Shown piece by piece: positions 44,277 through 52,561 of a stretch of 64,000 nucleotides of DNA. Made by a program: the position numbers and the translations under genes. Below the pieces are notes generated by a model. That model was given only the letters and a program-made list of their open reading frames with translations, was not told the origin of the DNA and made no database searches. Position 1 is the first letter of the stretch. Each line of letters opens with the position of its first letter. Origin of the DNA: an uncultured Clostridia bacterium (lineage in GTDB: Bacteria > Bacillota > Clostridia > UBA1381); contig CANQIP010000002.1 of the NCBI GenBank assembly GCA_947623955.1, forward strand, positions 1-64,000. The letters are read 5' to 3'.

Positions 44277-44312
44277 CGCAAACCCCCTCTGCGAGGGGGG
44301 TCATACATAAAT

Positions 44313-45116
44313 TTACATCCTTCTTTTTCGTGTTGCCAATGCAACCACGGCAAGGAAAATCACGCCTATCAGCACTATCGTGCCGCCGGGACTGAGGTCG
44401 GCGTAGTACGACACAAACAGCCCGCCTATCGTGAACGCCTCCGCGAGTAAAATTGAAATCACAATCGTCTGTTTATAGCTTTTCGCGAGCATCATCGCCG
44501 CCGCGACCGGTATCACGAGCAGCGACGAAATCATCAGCGCGCCGACTATGCGCGACGCGACCGAGACCGTTACGGCGGTGAGCGCCATTATTACAAGGTT
44601 TACGGCGCGTGTCGGCACTCCGGCGAGCTTTGCCGCCTCCTCGTCGAATGTTACAAAGAACAGTTCCTTTCGCAAAATCAGCGACACCGCAGCCACGGCT
44701 ACTCCGAGCGCGGCGGTGAGCCACAAATCGAAGTCGGAAATCGCGATCACCGAGCCGAACATAAAGCTGTCAAGGCTCGACGCGCTGCCGGTGAACCGCG
44801 ACAGCACGGCGGCAAGTCCTATACCCGCCGACATCACGACGACCGTCGCAATTTCGCCGTAGCCTTTAAAGGCGCGGCGCAGCGTTTCTATTCCGAGTAC
44901 GGCGAATATTGAAAACAGTATCGCGCCGAGTATCGGGTTTATTCCAATCATCAGTCCGAACGCTATGCCCGCGAGCGCGGAGTGCGAGGTCGCGTCGCCT
45001 ATCGCGCTCAATCGTTTTAACACGAGCGTCGTGCCTATGCACGGCGACACGAGCGCGATTATCCCCGCCGCCAGAAACGCGCGGAGCATAAAACCCTGTG
45101 AAAATATGTCAGGCAT
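44313..45116 (-). CDS. Zinc/manganese ABC transporter permease (ABC-3 family)
   Basis: 267 residues from the ATG at 45116 (GGAGGAAG upstream), overlapping the ATPase stop by 8 bp. Eight or nine hydrophobic segments; family motifs SPCIGTTLVLKRLSAIGDATSHSALAGIAFGL and DEEAAKLAGVPTRAVNLVIMALTAVTVSVASRIVGALMISSLLVIPVA. Imports Zn(II) or Mn(II) with the adjoining ATPase. The binding protein is not adjacent but is probably the gene at 55.5 kb. Confidence 0.92.
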   Translation of the reverse strand: MPDIFSQGFMLRAFLAAGIIALVSPCIGTTLVLKRLSAIGDATSHSALAGIAFGLMIGINPILGAILFSIFAVLGIETLRRAFKGYGEIATVVVMSAGIGLAAVLSRFTGSASSLDSFMFGSVIAISDFDLWLTAALGVAVAAVSLILRKELFFVTFDEEAAKLAGVPTRAVNLVIMALTAVTVSVASRIVGALMISSLLVIPVAAAMMLAKSYKQTIVISILLAEAFTIGGLFVSYYADLSPGGTIVLIGVIFLAVVALATRKRRM

Positions 45117-45846
45117 GGTGGTGCTTCCTCCTTCCCGCGAATATGTCGTTGACCTCGTCAAGCGTCAGGTCGGTTTTCTTTACAAACTCGCCGTTGCCGT
45201 GTTCGCAGAAAATCAGCAGCACGCTCGAAATTTTGAAAAGCGCGGGCGTGTCGTGGTTCGTCATTACTATCGTCATACCGCGGCTGTTGAGGTCGGTTAT
45301 TATGTCTGTTATCGCTGCCGCGTTCGCTGCGTCAACGCCGCTTGTCGGCTCGTCCATTAAAAGCAGCTCCGGCTCGGCGACAAGTGCGCGGGCGATAAAC
45401 ACGCGCTGCTGCTGTCCGCCGGAAAGCTTGCCTATCGGTTTATTTAGATAGCCGTCCATACCGACGCGGCTCAAAACCTCGCGCACGCGTTCGCGGTCGG
45501 CGCGTGTGTAGCGGCTGAATAATTTTTTTTGCGAGTACAAATTCGCGGCGACGACCTCCTCGACCGTCGCGGGGAAATTCTTCGCGAACGCGTTTGATTT
45601 CTGCGACACGTAGCCAATCTTGTGCGCGTCCTTAAACGAGCTTATGTCCTCGCCGAAAAGCGTGATCGCGCCCTTCGGACACGGGAGCAGGTTTAAGATG
45701 AGTTTTATAAGCGTGCTCTTGCCCGCGCCGTTCGCGCCGATTATGCCGAGAAAATCGCCCTTGTTAAGCGTAAAGGACACGTCGCGCAGCACCGGCGCGT
45801 CGGGGTATTCAAAATTGAGGTTTTCAACGCGTAATATCTCGTCCAT
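45109..45846 (-). CDS. Zinc/manganese ABC transporter ATP-binding protein
   Basis: 245 residues from the ATG at 45846, preceded by AAAGGA; an earlier in-frame start would add 25 atypical residues. Walker A GANGAGKST, Q-loop VSQKSNAF, signature LSGGQQQR, Walker B LLLMDEPTSG and H-loop TNHD are intact. Terminates in a His cluster (RKHHHA) that may bind metal. Coupled to the permease by stop/start overlap. Confidence 0.94.
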   Translation of the reverse strand: MDEILRVENLNFEYPDAPVLRDVSFTLNKGDFLGIIGANGAGKSTLIKLILNLLPCPKGAITLFGEDISSFKDAHKIGYVSQKSNAFAKNFPATVEEVVAANLYSQKKLFSRYTRADRERVREVLSRVGMDGYLNKPIGKLSGGQQQRVFIARALVAEPELLLMDEPTSGVDAANAAAITDIITDLNSRGMTIVMTNHDTPALFKISSVLLIFCEHGNGEFVKKTDLTLDEVNDIFAGRRKHHHA

Positions 45847-45937
45847 GGCTCGTCCTTTCGGTTCCGCTGTCGCGGTAACGGATTTTTCCTTTATTTTACA
45901 CTGATACGGGGGTTTTGTCAATATGGTTTACCCGTAA

Positions 45938-46049
45938 GCCTCCCCTCGAGGGGAGGTGGCATTGCGCAGCAATGACGGAGAGGTGGCAATGGATTTAGAA
46001 AAGCCACCCCTCAGTCACCTTCGGTGACAGCTCCCCTAATAGGGGAGCC
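45938..46049. repeat. MITE-like repeat, family A, copy 2
   Basis: GCCTCCCCTCGAGGGGAGG and GCTCCCCTAATAGGGGAGCC termini, GCATTGCGCAGCAATGAC and GTCACCTTCGGTGAC internal hairpins, GAGAGGTGG...CCACCCCTC inner pairing. About 112 bp. Confidence 0.8.
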
Positions 46050-46074
46050 ATACAGAAAACGCCGCACATCGTTA

Positions 46075-46186
46075 GCCTCCCCTATTAGGGGAGGTGGCAT
46101 TGCGTAGCAATGACGGAGAGGTGGTAATGGATTTTGAAAAGCCACCTCTCAGTCGCCTTCGGCGACAGCTCCCCTCAAGGGGAGCC
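46075..46186. repeat. MITE-like repeat, family A, copy 3
   Basis: Same length and orientation as the preceding copy, 25 bp away, with compensated changes in the stems (GTCGCCTTCGGCGAC). Supports spread or duplication of an intact 112-bp unit. Confidence 0.8.
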
Positions 46187-46253
46187 TTTCTTGCGTGGCG
46201 ACGTTTTTTTCGGAAAATGTCGAAGAATGACGATTATTGTAAAACTGTTTTTC

Positions 46254-46282
46254 TTTACAAATTCGACTTTTTATGATACAAT
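46254..46282 (+). promoter_or_regulatory. Promoter of the microprotein leader RNA
   Basis: TTTACA, 17-bp spacer, TACAAT. The predicted start (about 46289) is the first base of a long hairpin. Confidence 0.7.
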
Positions 46283-46287
46283 TTATA

Positions 46288-46455
46288 TGCTAAATTCTAT
46301 AACTTAATAAGGTAGAACAAACTTATTTGCGTTATGCAAAAAATGCGGTCATTACAATGAGGTTTGTCTAGCTTATTGTTGTAGAATTTAGCAGTTCCGA
46401 CCGCGTTTTTATGCGCGGTCTTAGAGATAGGGCTGCGCTTTTTTATTTTTTATAA
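46288..46455 (+). ncRNA. Candidate attenuator or structured leader RNA
   Basis: A long imperfect hairpin closes with TGCTAAATTCTATAAC (46288-46303) and GTTGTAGAATTTAGCA (46378-46393). It is followed by two mutually exclusive stems: GACCGCG/CGCGGTC (46399-46405 with 46414-46420) and GCGCGGTC/GGCTGCGC (46413-46420 with 46431-46438), the latter followed by a T-rich run, so it looks like an intrinsic terminator. Downstream is the ribosome site of a 42-residue protein. I do not recognise a named riboswitch class. Confidence 0.6.
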
Positions 46456-46469
46456 AGGGGGTGAAGGAA

Positions 46470-46598
46470 ATGCCGCAGTACGAGGAGATGTACTACAAGC
46501 TTTTTAACGCCGTGACCGATGCGATCGAGGCGCTTAAAACAGCACAAAAAGAGGTTGAGGATATGTACATAAAAAACAAGGAAGAAAAAAGCGAGTGA
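46470..46598 (+). CDS. 42-residue conserved-looking microprotein
   Basis: ATG-to-TGA frame encoding MPQYEEMYYKLFNAVTDAIE and 22 further residues ending in KNKEEKSE: an amphipathic, highly charged helical peptide. The ribosome site AAGGGGGTGAAGG precedes it, a structured leader and promoter lie upstream, and a terminator downstream. It resembles small helical proteins often annotated as hypothetical in Clostridia and their mobile elements; I cannot name a function. Confidence 0.75.
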   Translation: MPQYEEMYYKLFNAVTDAIEALKTAQKEVEDMYIKNKEEKSE

Positions 46599-46629
46599 AC
46601 AATTAAATTATCCACTCGCGAAAATCTAC

Positions 46630-46654
46630 CCCCGCAGCAAAGCCGCGGGGTTTT
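46630..46654 (+). terminator. Terminator of the microprotein gene
   Basis: CCCCGC/GCGGGG stem around AGCAAAGCC, followed by TTTTGCTT; 32 bp after the microprotein stop and just before the convergent icd stop. Confidence 0.75.
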
Positions 46655-46667
46655 GCTTACTATAATT

Positions 46668-47879
46668 TTACAACAGCTTTTTCAGTCTGTCGTCCACGGC
46701 GTGGAGAAACGCCTCGGTGTCGACCTTCTGTTTATTTTCAAGCGACGAGAGCAAATACAAATCGCCGGTCATTACGCCGTCCTCAATCGTCTGTATCGTC
46801 GCTTTTTCAAGGCAGTCGGCGAAGTTTACAAGCTCGGGCAGGTCGTCAAGCTCGCCGCGCTTACGGAGCGCGCCCGTCCACGCGAACAGCGTTGCGACGG
46901 AGTTTGTCGAGGTCTTTTCGCCCTTCAGGTGCTTGTAATAGTGACGCTGCACCGTGCCGTGAGCCGCCTCGTACTCGTAAATACCGTCGGGCGAAACGAG
47001 TACCGACGTCATCATCGCGAGCGAGCCGTAAGCCGTCGCGACCATATCCGACATAACGTCGCCGTCGTAGTTCTTGCACGCCCAGATGTAGCCGCCGTTC
47101 GAGCGCACAACACGCGCCACCGCGTCGTCTATGAGCGTGTAGAAATACTCTATTCCCGCCGCGTCGAATTTTTCCTTGTACTCCGCGTCAAAAATCTCTT
47201 GGAATATGTCCTTGAAACGGTGGTCGTATTTTTTGGAAATCGTGTCCTTCGTCGCGAACCAAATATCCTTCTTCATATCGAGCGCGTAGTTAAAGCACGC
47301 TCTCGCAAAACTCGCGATCGACTTGTCGCGGTTGTGAACGCCCTGAATGATACCGTCCTCGTCGGCGAAATCGTATATAAGCTCGCGCGTCTCGTTGCCG
47401 TCCTTATCGGTCGTCACAAGCTCCGCCTTACTTCCCGCCTTGACCTGCATTTCGACGTTCTTGTAAATATCGCCGTAAGCGTGACGCGCAATCGTGATGG
47501 GCTGCGTCCACGTCGGGATGTACGGCGTTATGCCCTTTACGAGTATCGGCGTGCGGAAAACCGTGCCGTCGAGCATCGCTCTTATCGTGCCGTTCGGCGA
47601 CTTCCACATTTCCTTTAAGTCGTACTCGTCCATTCTCGCGGCGTTCGGAGTTATGGTCGCGCACTTTACCGCGACGCCGTATTTCTTCGTCGCGTTCGCG
47701 CTGTCAACGGTAACTTGGTCGTTCGTCGCGTTGCGGTGCTCAAGACCGAGGTCGTAATACTCGGTTTTGAGGTCGATGTAAGGCGTAAGGAGTATATCCT
47801 TGATCATCTTCCATATTATTCTCGTCATTTCGTCGCCGTCCATTTCGACAAGCGGCGTTTTCATCTGGATTTTTGCCAT
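46668..47879 (-). CDS. icd: NADP-dependent isocitrate dehydrogenase (eukaryotic-like type II)
   Basis: 403 residues. [18 protein letters not shown] at the N-terminus and the substrate Ser/Arg region [22 protein letters not shown] are typical of the NADP-type II enzyme, not the E. coli type. Metal aspartates lie in [12 protein letters not shown] and [10 protein letters not shown], and [31 protein letters not shown] holds coenzyme residues. Oxidative decarboxylation of isocitrate to 2-oxoglutarate. Monocistronic with AAAGGAA ribosome site. Confidence 0.96.
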   Translation of the reverse strand: MAKIQMKTPLVEMDGDEMTRIIWKMIKDILLTPYIDLKTEYYDLGLEHRNATNDQVTVDSANATKKYGVAVKCATITPNAARMDEYDLKEMWKSPNGTIRAMLDGTVFRTPILVKGITPYIPTWTQPITIARHAYGDIYKNVEMQVKAGSKAELVTTDKDGNETRELIYDFADEDGIIQGVHNRDKSIASFARACFNYALDMKKDIWFATKDTISKKYDHRFKDIFQEIFDAEYKEKFDAAGIEYFYTLIDDAVARVVRSNGGYIWACKNYDGDVMSDMVATAYGSLAMMTSVLVSPDGIYEYEAAHGTVQRHYYKHLKGEKTSTNSVATLFAWTGALRKRGELDDLPELVNFADCLEKATIQTIEDGVMTGDLYLLSSLENKQKVDTEAFLHAVDDRLKKLL

Positions 47880-47900
47880 TATATTTATGTTCCTTTCCTT

Positions 47901-50732
47901 TTAGTTTTCCTTGTTTAAAAGCGTCTCAAATTCCGCCTCGGTAATCGGTTTCGAATAATAGTAGCCCTGCGCCATGTCGCAGCCTGCCGCGCGCAGAATA
48001 TCGCGCTGACCCTCAGTCTCAACACCCTCGCACAGGGTGGTTACATCAATGCGTTTCGCCATAGCGATTATTTCCTCGATAATATTGACGCTGCGCTTTG
48101 ACGTTTCTATGTCGTCTATGAACACCTTATCTATTTTCAGCGTGTCGATAGGCATTATACGCAAAAGATTAAGCGACGAATAGCCGCTGCCGAAGTCGTC
48201 CATGGACACCGAGTAGCCGCGGCGGTGAAGGTCGTACACCAAATCGTTCGCGCTGTTGTCACCCTCGGAGAATATGCTTTCCGTTATCTCCATATCAATG
48301 TATTTCTTCGGGATTTTGTAACGCTTTACCAAATCGTCAAGCTTATCGGCAAAGCGCGGGTCGCTCAAATGGCAGCGCGACACGTTCATCGAAACGGTCA
48401 CTACCGGCTCGTTGTTTAATAGCCGCTTTTTCAGCATACGCAACGCCTGCTCGTACACGGCGAAGTCGACCTTGTTTATAAAGCCGTTGCGCTCAAACAG
48501 AGGCACGAATATGCCCGGCGAGATAAGGCCCTTATCCTTATGGTTCCACCTTACGAGCGCCTCCGCGCCGACTATTTTATTTGTTTTGAGGTCGTATTTG
48601 GGCTGATAGTACGCTATAAATTCGCCACTCCGCAGCGACGCTATCATGTCTACCTCCAGTTCGCTCTCGATTTCAAGCTTTGAGTACATTCTGTCGGTAA
48701 AGTAGCACAGGTAGTTTCTTCCTACTATATGCACGTCCTCTTTGGCTATATTCGCTCTGTCCACATATATTGACAGCGGCGTATCGGAGTCGTAATGCGT
48801 AATCGGGCAGATACCCGCCTTTATGTGAAGTCGGTATGTCGACGCGTCCTGCACGTGTATATCGGCGTTTTCAAGTTCGTCGATGAGCAGTCTGTTGTTG
48901 TCGTTGTCCTCGACAATAACAAGGAAGTTGTCGCCCACCAGTCTGCCGAAAATTCCTTTGTCGCGGAAAAGTCTTTTCAGTTCGTTCGCCATGGACACGA
49001 GCATCTTGTCGCCCACGTCCGTGCCGAAACGGTCGTTTACAAGCTTGAAGTTTATCGCGTCCACCGACACAAGCAGATACTTCCTGTCGGCGTTTTTGGT
49101 AAGCAGCTTGTGCGCAGCCGTCATAAGGTACTTGTTGTTGTACACGCCGGTAAGCGTGTCTATACGCGCCATTCTCCTGAAATGTCTCATTCTCAGGCAC
49201 AGGAACAGTATTATAAGCGCTACGGTGATAAGGATTATCAGCACCCATACGCGGTTGGCGTATATCATATCGCGGAAATTCGGTATATATGTGTGGCTTA
49301 ACGTATACGCCTTGCTTTCAAGCTCCGCGCTGTCAACGGACGTATTGTGAATTATACCGTTGAGCATGCTTATAAGGCTTGTGTCGCACGTCAGACGCGA
49401 TATGCCGAGCCTTACAGGAATGCTCAACTCAAAATTGTGCATAATCGAAAGTTTCGGGTGCGCGATAAGGCTCATTTTGGTTTGAAGTTCCGGCGCGGAA
49501 ATAAGAGCCGCGCTGATTTCTCCGCGCTCCGCATCGTCAAGCATGGAGTTAATGGAGCCGTAAGTTTTAACCACCCAGCGCGGATAATTCTCGTTCAGAT
49601 ACTTCTTTATCCACAAATTGCTGTCCGCTATGCCCACCTGTACATCGCTTTCCGCCTCAACCTCGCCCCGCGCCACGGGATAAAATATGATTGACGTGTA
49701 CGGTATGGTCGCCTCGGTTACGCCCTGCTCCGAGCCGGAAACGTTCAGCACCGCGTCAGCCTTGCCGAGCATCATATCCTCTTTGAGACGATTTTCGTCA
49801 TTCATGTCGTTCGGGATATACTCTATTTCCATGCCGGCATTGGCCGCTATTTTATTGATAATGTCTATGTATATACCCTCGTATGCGTTGTCGGACTTGT
49901 TGTAAAACACCAGCGGGTAGTTGTCGGGTACGAACACCCTCAGCTTGCCCTTGCTGCGCGCAGCATTATAATCGGTTTCGGTCATGGCCACCATATCGCT
50001 GTACGGCATACGGAAACAATCGGTGTAATAGCGCGAAAGGTAGAACGGGCGCGAGTCGGAAAGGCGGTCGAGCAGACCGTTGAGCAGCGACAGCGTTTTT
50101 GTGTCGCCCTTTCTTACGGCGCAGTAGTAGTTGACCTGTCCGCACCTTGCAATCGCTCTCATTCCCTCGGGCGACGACGTCGCGGGCATGAGCATTGCGT
50201 CCGCGCTGCCCTGTTCCATGGCGCGTTTCATGTCGTCGCCGCTGTGGCAGTACACGAGCGTGTATGTAAAGTTATTCGCCTGCGCGAACGACGCGAGTAT
50301 ATTTTCAAAATTCGCGTTGTGAACCGCGGCTATTCTGATATTGTTGAAATGCTCGTAGTCCTTGTAATACAGTTCCTTATCGTTGTTTACGAACAGCGAT
50401 AAAAAGCCCACGCCGACAGCGCGGTCGGTAAAGTCCACGCTCGCGTTAAGCGCGTCGTCGGGAGAAATCATCGCAACAAAATCAAGCGTGCCGTCGGCAA
50501 GCCTTTTAAGACCACTCTCGGTGGAATACTCGTCAGCCGCAAATCCCGTGTCGTCCGCAAGGTCAAAAAGACCCTTCAGGCACGCGCGGGCGTAAGTGTC
50601 AATATCGACTTCGGGCGTATTGTAATCATCTATTATTCCTGTTTTATACACGTTGCTTTCAGCGTATGCGGGCAGTGACGCTGCCATCAGCGCGATCAGC
50701 GCCGAAATGAACGCAATGAATACTTTTTTCAT
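47901..50732 (-). CDS. Dual solute-binding-domain GGDEF-EAL cyclic-di-GMP protein
   Basis: 943 residues from the ATG at 50732, where AAAGGA and a signal peptide (MKKVFIAFISALIALMAAS) begin. Order: two periplasmic-type SBP_bac_3 sensor domains (about 25-245 and 262-470), one membrane span (about 495-513), GGDEF domain (about 524-670) and EAL domain (about 690-943). The cyclase motif is degenerate (RLVGDNF instead of RxGGDEF). The EAL residues are intact: EALVRW, SMNVS, EITES, MDDFGSGYSS, LKIDK, GVETE and QGYYYSKP. Predicted c-di-GMP phosphodiesterase controlled by an external small ligand. Confidence 0.93.
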   Translation of the reverse strand: MKKVFIAFISALIALMAASLPAYAESNVYKTGIIDDYNTPEVDIDTYARACLKGLFDLADDTGFAADEYSTESGLKRLADGTLDFVAMISPDDALNASVDFTDRAVGVGFLSLFVNNDKELYYKDYEHFNNIRIAAVHNANFENILASFAQANNFTYTLVYCHSGDDMKRAMEQGSADAMLMPATSSPEGMRAIARCGQVNYYCAVRKGDTKTLSLLNGLLDRLSDSRPFYLSRYYTDCFRMPYSDMVAMTETDYNAARSKGKLRVFVPDNYPLVFYNKSDNAYEGIYIDIINKIAANAGMEIEYIPNDMNDENRLKEDMMLGKADAVLNVSGSEQGVTEATIPYTSIIFYPVARGEVEAESDVQVGIADSNLWIKKYLNENYPRWVVKTYGSINSMLDDAERGEISAALISAPELQTKMSLIAHPKLSIMHNFELSIPVRLGISRLTCDTSLISMLNGIIHNTSVDSAELESKAYTLSHTYIPNFRDMIYANRVWVLIILITVALIILFLCLRMRHFRRMARIDTLTGVYNNKYLMTAAHKLLTKNADRKYLLVSVDAINFKLVNDRFGTDVGDKMLVSMANELKRLFRDKGIFGRLVGDNFLVIVEDNDNNRLLIDELENADIHVQDASTYRLHIKAGICPITHYDSDTPLSIYVDRANIAKEDVHIVGRNYLCYFTDRMYSKLEIESELEVDMIASLRSGEFIAYYQPKYDLKTNKIVGAEALVRWNHKDKGLISPGIFVPLFERNGFINKVDFAVYEQALRMLKKRLLNNEPVVTVSMNVSRCHLSDPRFADKLDDLVKRYKIPKKYIDMEITESIFSEGDNSANDLVYDLHRRGYSVSMDDFGSGYSSLNLLRIMPIDTLKIDKVFIDDIETSKRSVNIIEEIIAMAKRIDVTTLCEGVETEGQRDILRAAGCDMAQGYYYSKPITEAEFETLLNKEN

Positions 50733-50861
50733 ATTGTTAATTCCTTTTTCGCGTATAATCGCAAGGTTTTTTTCATAGGTATTTTTATTATACATCAATT
50801 TCCAAAAATATTCAACAGTAAAATTCAAAAAAATGCCGTTAAAATCGGAAAAATAAAAAAA

Positions 50862-50882
50862 CACCGCCTCGGTGAGGCGGTG
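50862..50882 (-). terminator. Terminator downstream of htrA
   Basis: CACCGCCTC/GAGGCGGTG with a T run on the minus strand, 200 nt after the htrA stop. Between them (50883-51081) there is no gene but a perfect CCCTTGCCTTT/AAAGGCAAGGG hairpin (50991-51016). Confidence 0.75.
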
Positions 50883-51081
50883 CAAAACAAATACATATTG
50901 GGGGAGTAAATGTTTTATAAGGGGGGTATTCACAACATATGCTGTTGTTATATAGAAACAGACGGTTTCGCGTCCGGTTTCTTCGGGGGGACCCTTGCCT
51001 TTGGGGAAAGGCAAGGGCATCTGAAAAAAAGGATGGTATCCGGCTGCCGTGGCAGCCTTCAAGCTTTATCTTGTTGGCTTT

Positions 51082-52332
51082 TTATTGGTTCTGCGACTTA
51101 TCCTCGGACAGACGAACCTGTATTTCCATCGTCTCTCCATCGCGCAGTATCTTGAAGGTCAGGTAGTCGCCCGCCTTCTTCTTGTCGCGGATGGCGTTGA
51201 CCTCCTCGGTCGAGGATACCTTCTGACCGTCCACTTCGAGTATCATGTCGTAGGTTTTAAGTCCCGCGTCCGCGGCTCCGCTGCCTTCGACAACGTTCTC
51301 TATAAACAAGCCGTAGCCCGTGTCTCTGATATTTATTCCCACGAGAGGTCTGCCCGTTACGTAGCCCGACGATACGAGGTCGTCTATTATCGGTTTCGCC
51401 TCGGACATCGCAATCGCAAAGCCCATACCCTCGATACCTGTCGAGGACAGTTTTACGGAGTTTATGCCTATAACCTCGCCGTACTGGTTGATGAGCGCGC
51501 CGCCGCTGTTGCCGCTGTTAATCGCCGCGTCCGTCTGGATGAGGTTATACGTTCTGTTATCCAAAGTCATCGTTCTGTTTACCGCGCTCACGATACCTGC
51601 GGTAACGCTGCCCGAAAATTCCTGTCCCATCGGGTTGCCTATCGCGACGGCAAGTTCGCCTACCTTAACGTCGGCGGAGGAATTGAGCGTCGCGGCAGTC
51701 AGCTTTGTGCTGCCCGGGTCTATTTTGAGTACCGCGAGGTCTGTCTTTTCGTCCGAGCCGACGAGTTTCGCGGTAAATTCCTCTCCCGTGTTAAGGATTA
51801 CCGATATTTCCGTCGCGCCGTTTATTACGTGCCAGTTGGTGACAATATAGCCGTCGGACTGGAATATGATGCCCGAGCCGCTGCCCTGCTGCACCGTCTG
51901 ACCGTCCTGCGACGGGTCGCTGTAGGAATAGTACCGTCCGGTGAACGGGTCGTAGAAACGCTGCAGCGAAACGGTAGTTTTATTTATTACGCCGACAACG
52001 CTCGGTCCGACCTTCTCGGCTATTTCGGGAATGGTCATTGTTTTTTTGCCGTTTGTGTTGTTCGCGAGGAGCGCGGCCTCGGCAACTGTTTGTGAGCTGT
52101 CGTCAAGCGTCGCTGTAACGCTTTGTCCGCCCTGCGCGGCAAGGTTCTGCACAACGGGCTGCTGATTTTTAATATAGTAGTAAGCGCCGCCGCCGACAAG
52201 TCCGGCGGTAACAACGCTCGCCATAAGTGCGCTGCAAATTGCACTCAGCCATATGCGGGGCTTTTTCTCCCTCTTAGGCTTTTGACTGTAAATAATCATG
52301 TCGGTTGATTCTGTGTGCGGATAGTGTTTCAT
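51082..52332 (-). CDS. HtrA/DegP-like membrane-anchored serine protease
   Basis: 416 residues. Cytoplasmic basic tail, one membrane helix (about 27-52), a trypsin-like domain and a C-terminal PDZ domain (about 325-405). Catalytic triad His168 in VTNWHVI, Asp198 in KTDLAVL and Ser276 in NSGNSGGAL. Degrades or refolds damaged exported proteins. No CssRS-type regulator is adjacent. Confidence 0.94.
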   Translation of the reverse strand: MKHYPHTESTDMIIYSQKPKREKKPRIWLSAICSALMASVVTAGLVGGGAYYYIKNQQPVVQNLAAQGGQSVTATLDDSSQTVAEAALLANNTNGKKTMTIPEIAEKVGPSVVGVINKTTVSLQRFYDPFTGRYYSYSDPSQDGQTVQQGSGSGIIFQSDGYIVTNWHVINGATEISVILNTGEEFTAKLVGSDEKTDLAVLKIDPGSTKLTAATLNSSADVKVGELAVAIGNPMGQEFSGSVTAGIVSAVNRTMTLDNRTYNLIQTDAAINSGNSGGALINQYGEVIGINSVKLSSTGIEGMGFAIAMSEAKPIIDDLVSSGYVTGRPLVGINIRDTGYGLFIENVVEGSGAADAGLKTYDMILEVDGQKVSSTEEVNAIRDKKKAGDYLTFKILRDGETMEIQVRLSEDKSQNQ

Positions 52333-52490
52333 ATCATGTCATCTCCCATAATATTTTATCGGTTATATATAAATTTCATACCATGCGCTATTTTTTTACT
52401 GCAAATATATATTAAAACACACTTTTGACACTGGTATGAATTGATTGTAAACAGAAATTACATATTTTATGAACAAATTATGAACAAGAC

Positions 52491-52519
52491 TTGACAAACA
52501 TTTATAATAGGAATATACT
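52491..52519 (+). promoter_or_regulatory. Sigma-A promoter of polA
   Basis: TTGACA, 17-bp spacer, TATACT, about 40 bp upstream of the polA ATG. Confidence 0.8.
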
Positions 52520-52561
52520 AAACGCAAACAGTTTCCGTTTCCGAATTTGAAAGGAATTTAT

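Noticed and set aside
50883-51081. Small gene on the plus strand between the htrA stop and its terminator
   Set aside because: Frames there have no convincing conserved features, and the region is best explained as the 3' untranslated part of htrA with a strong hairpin.
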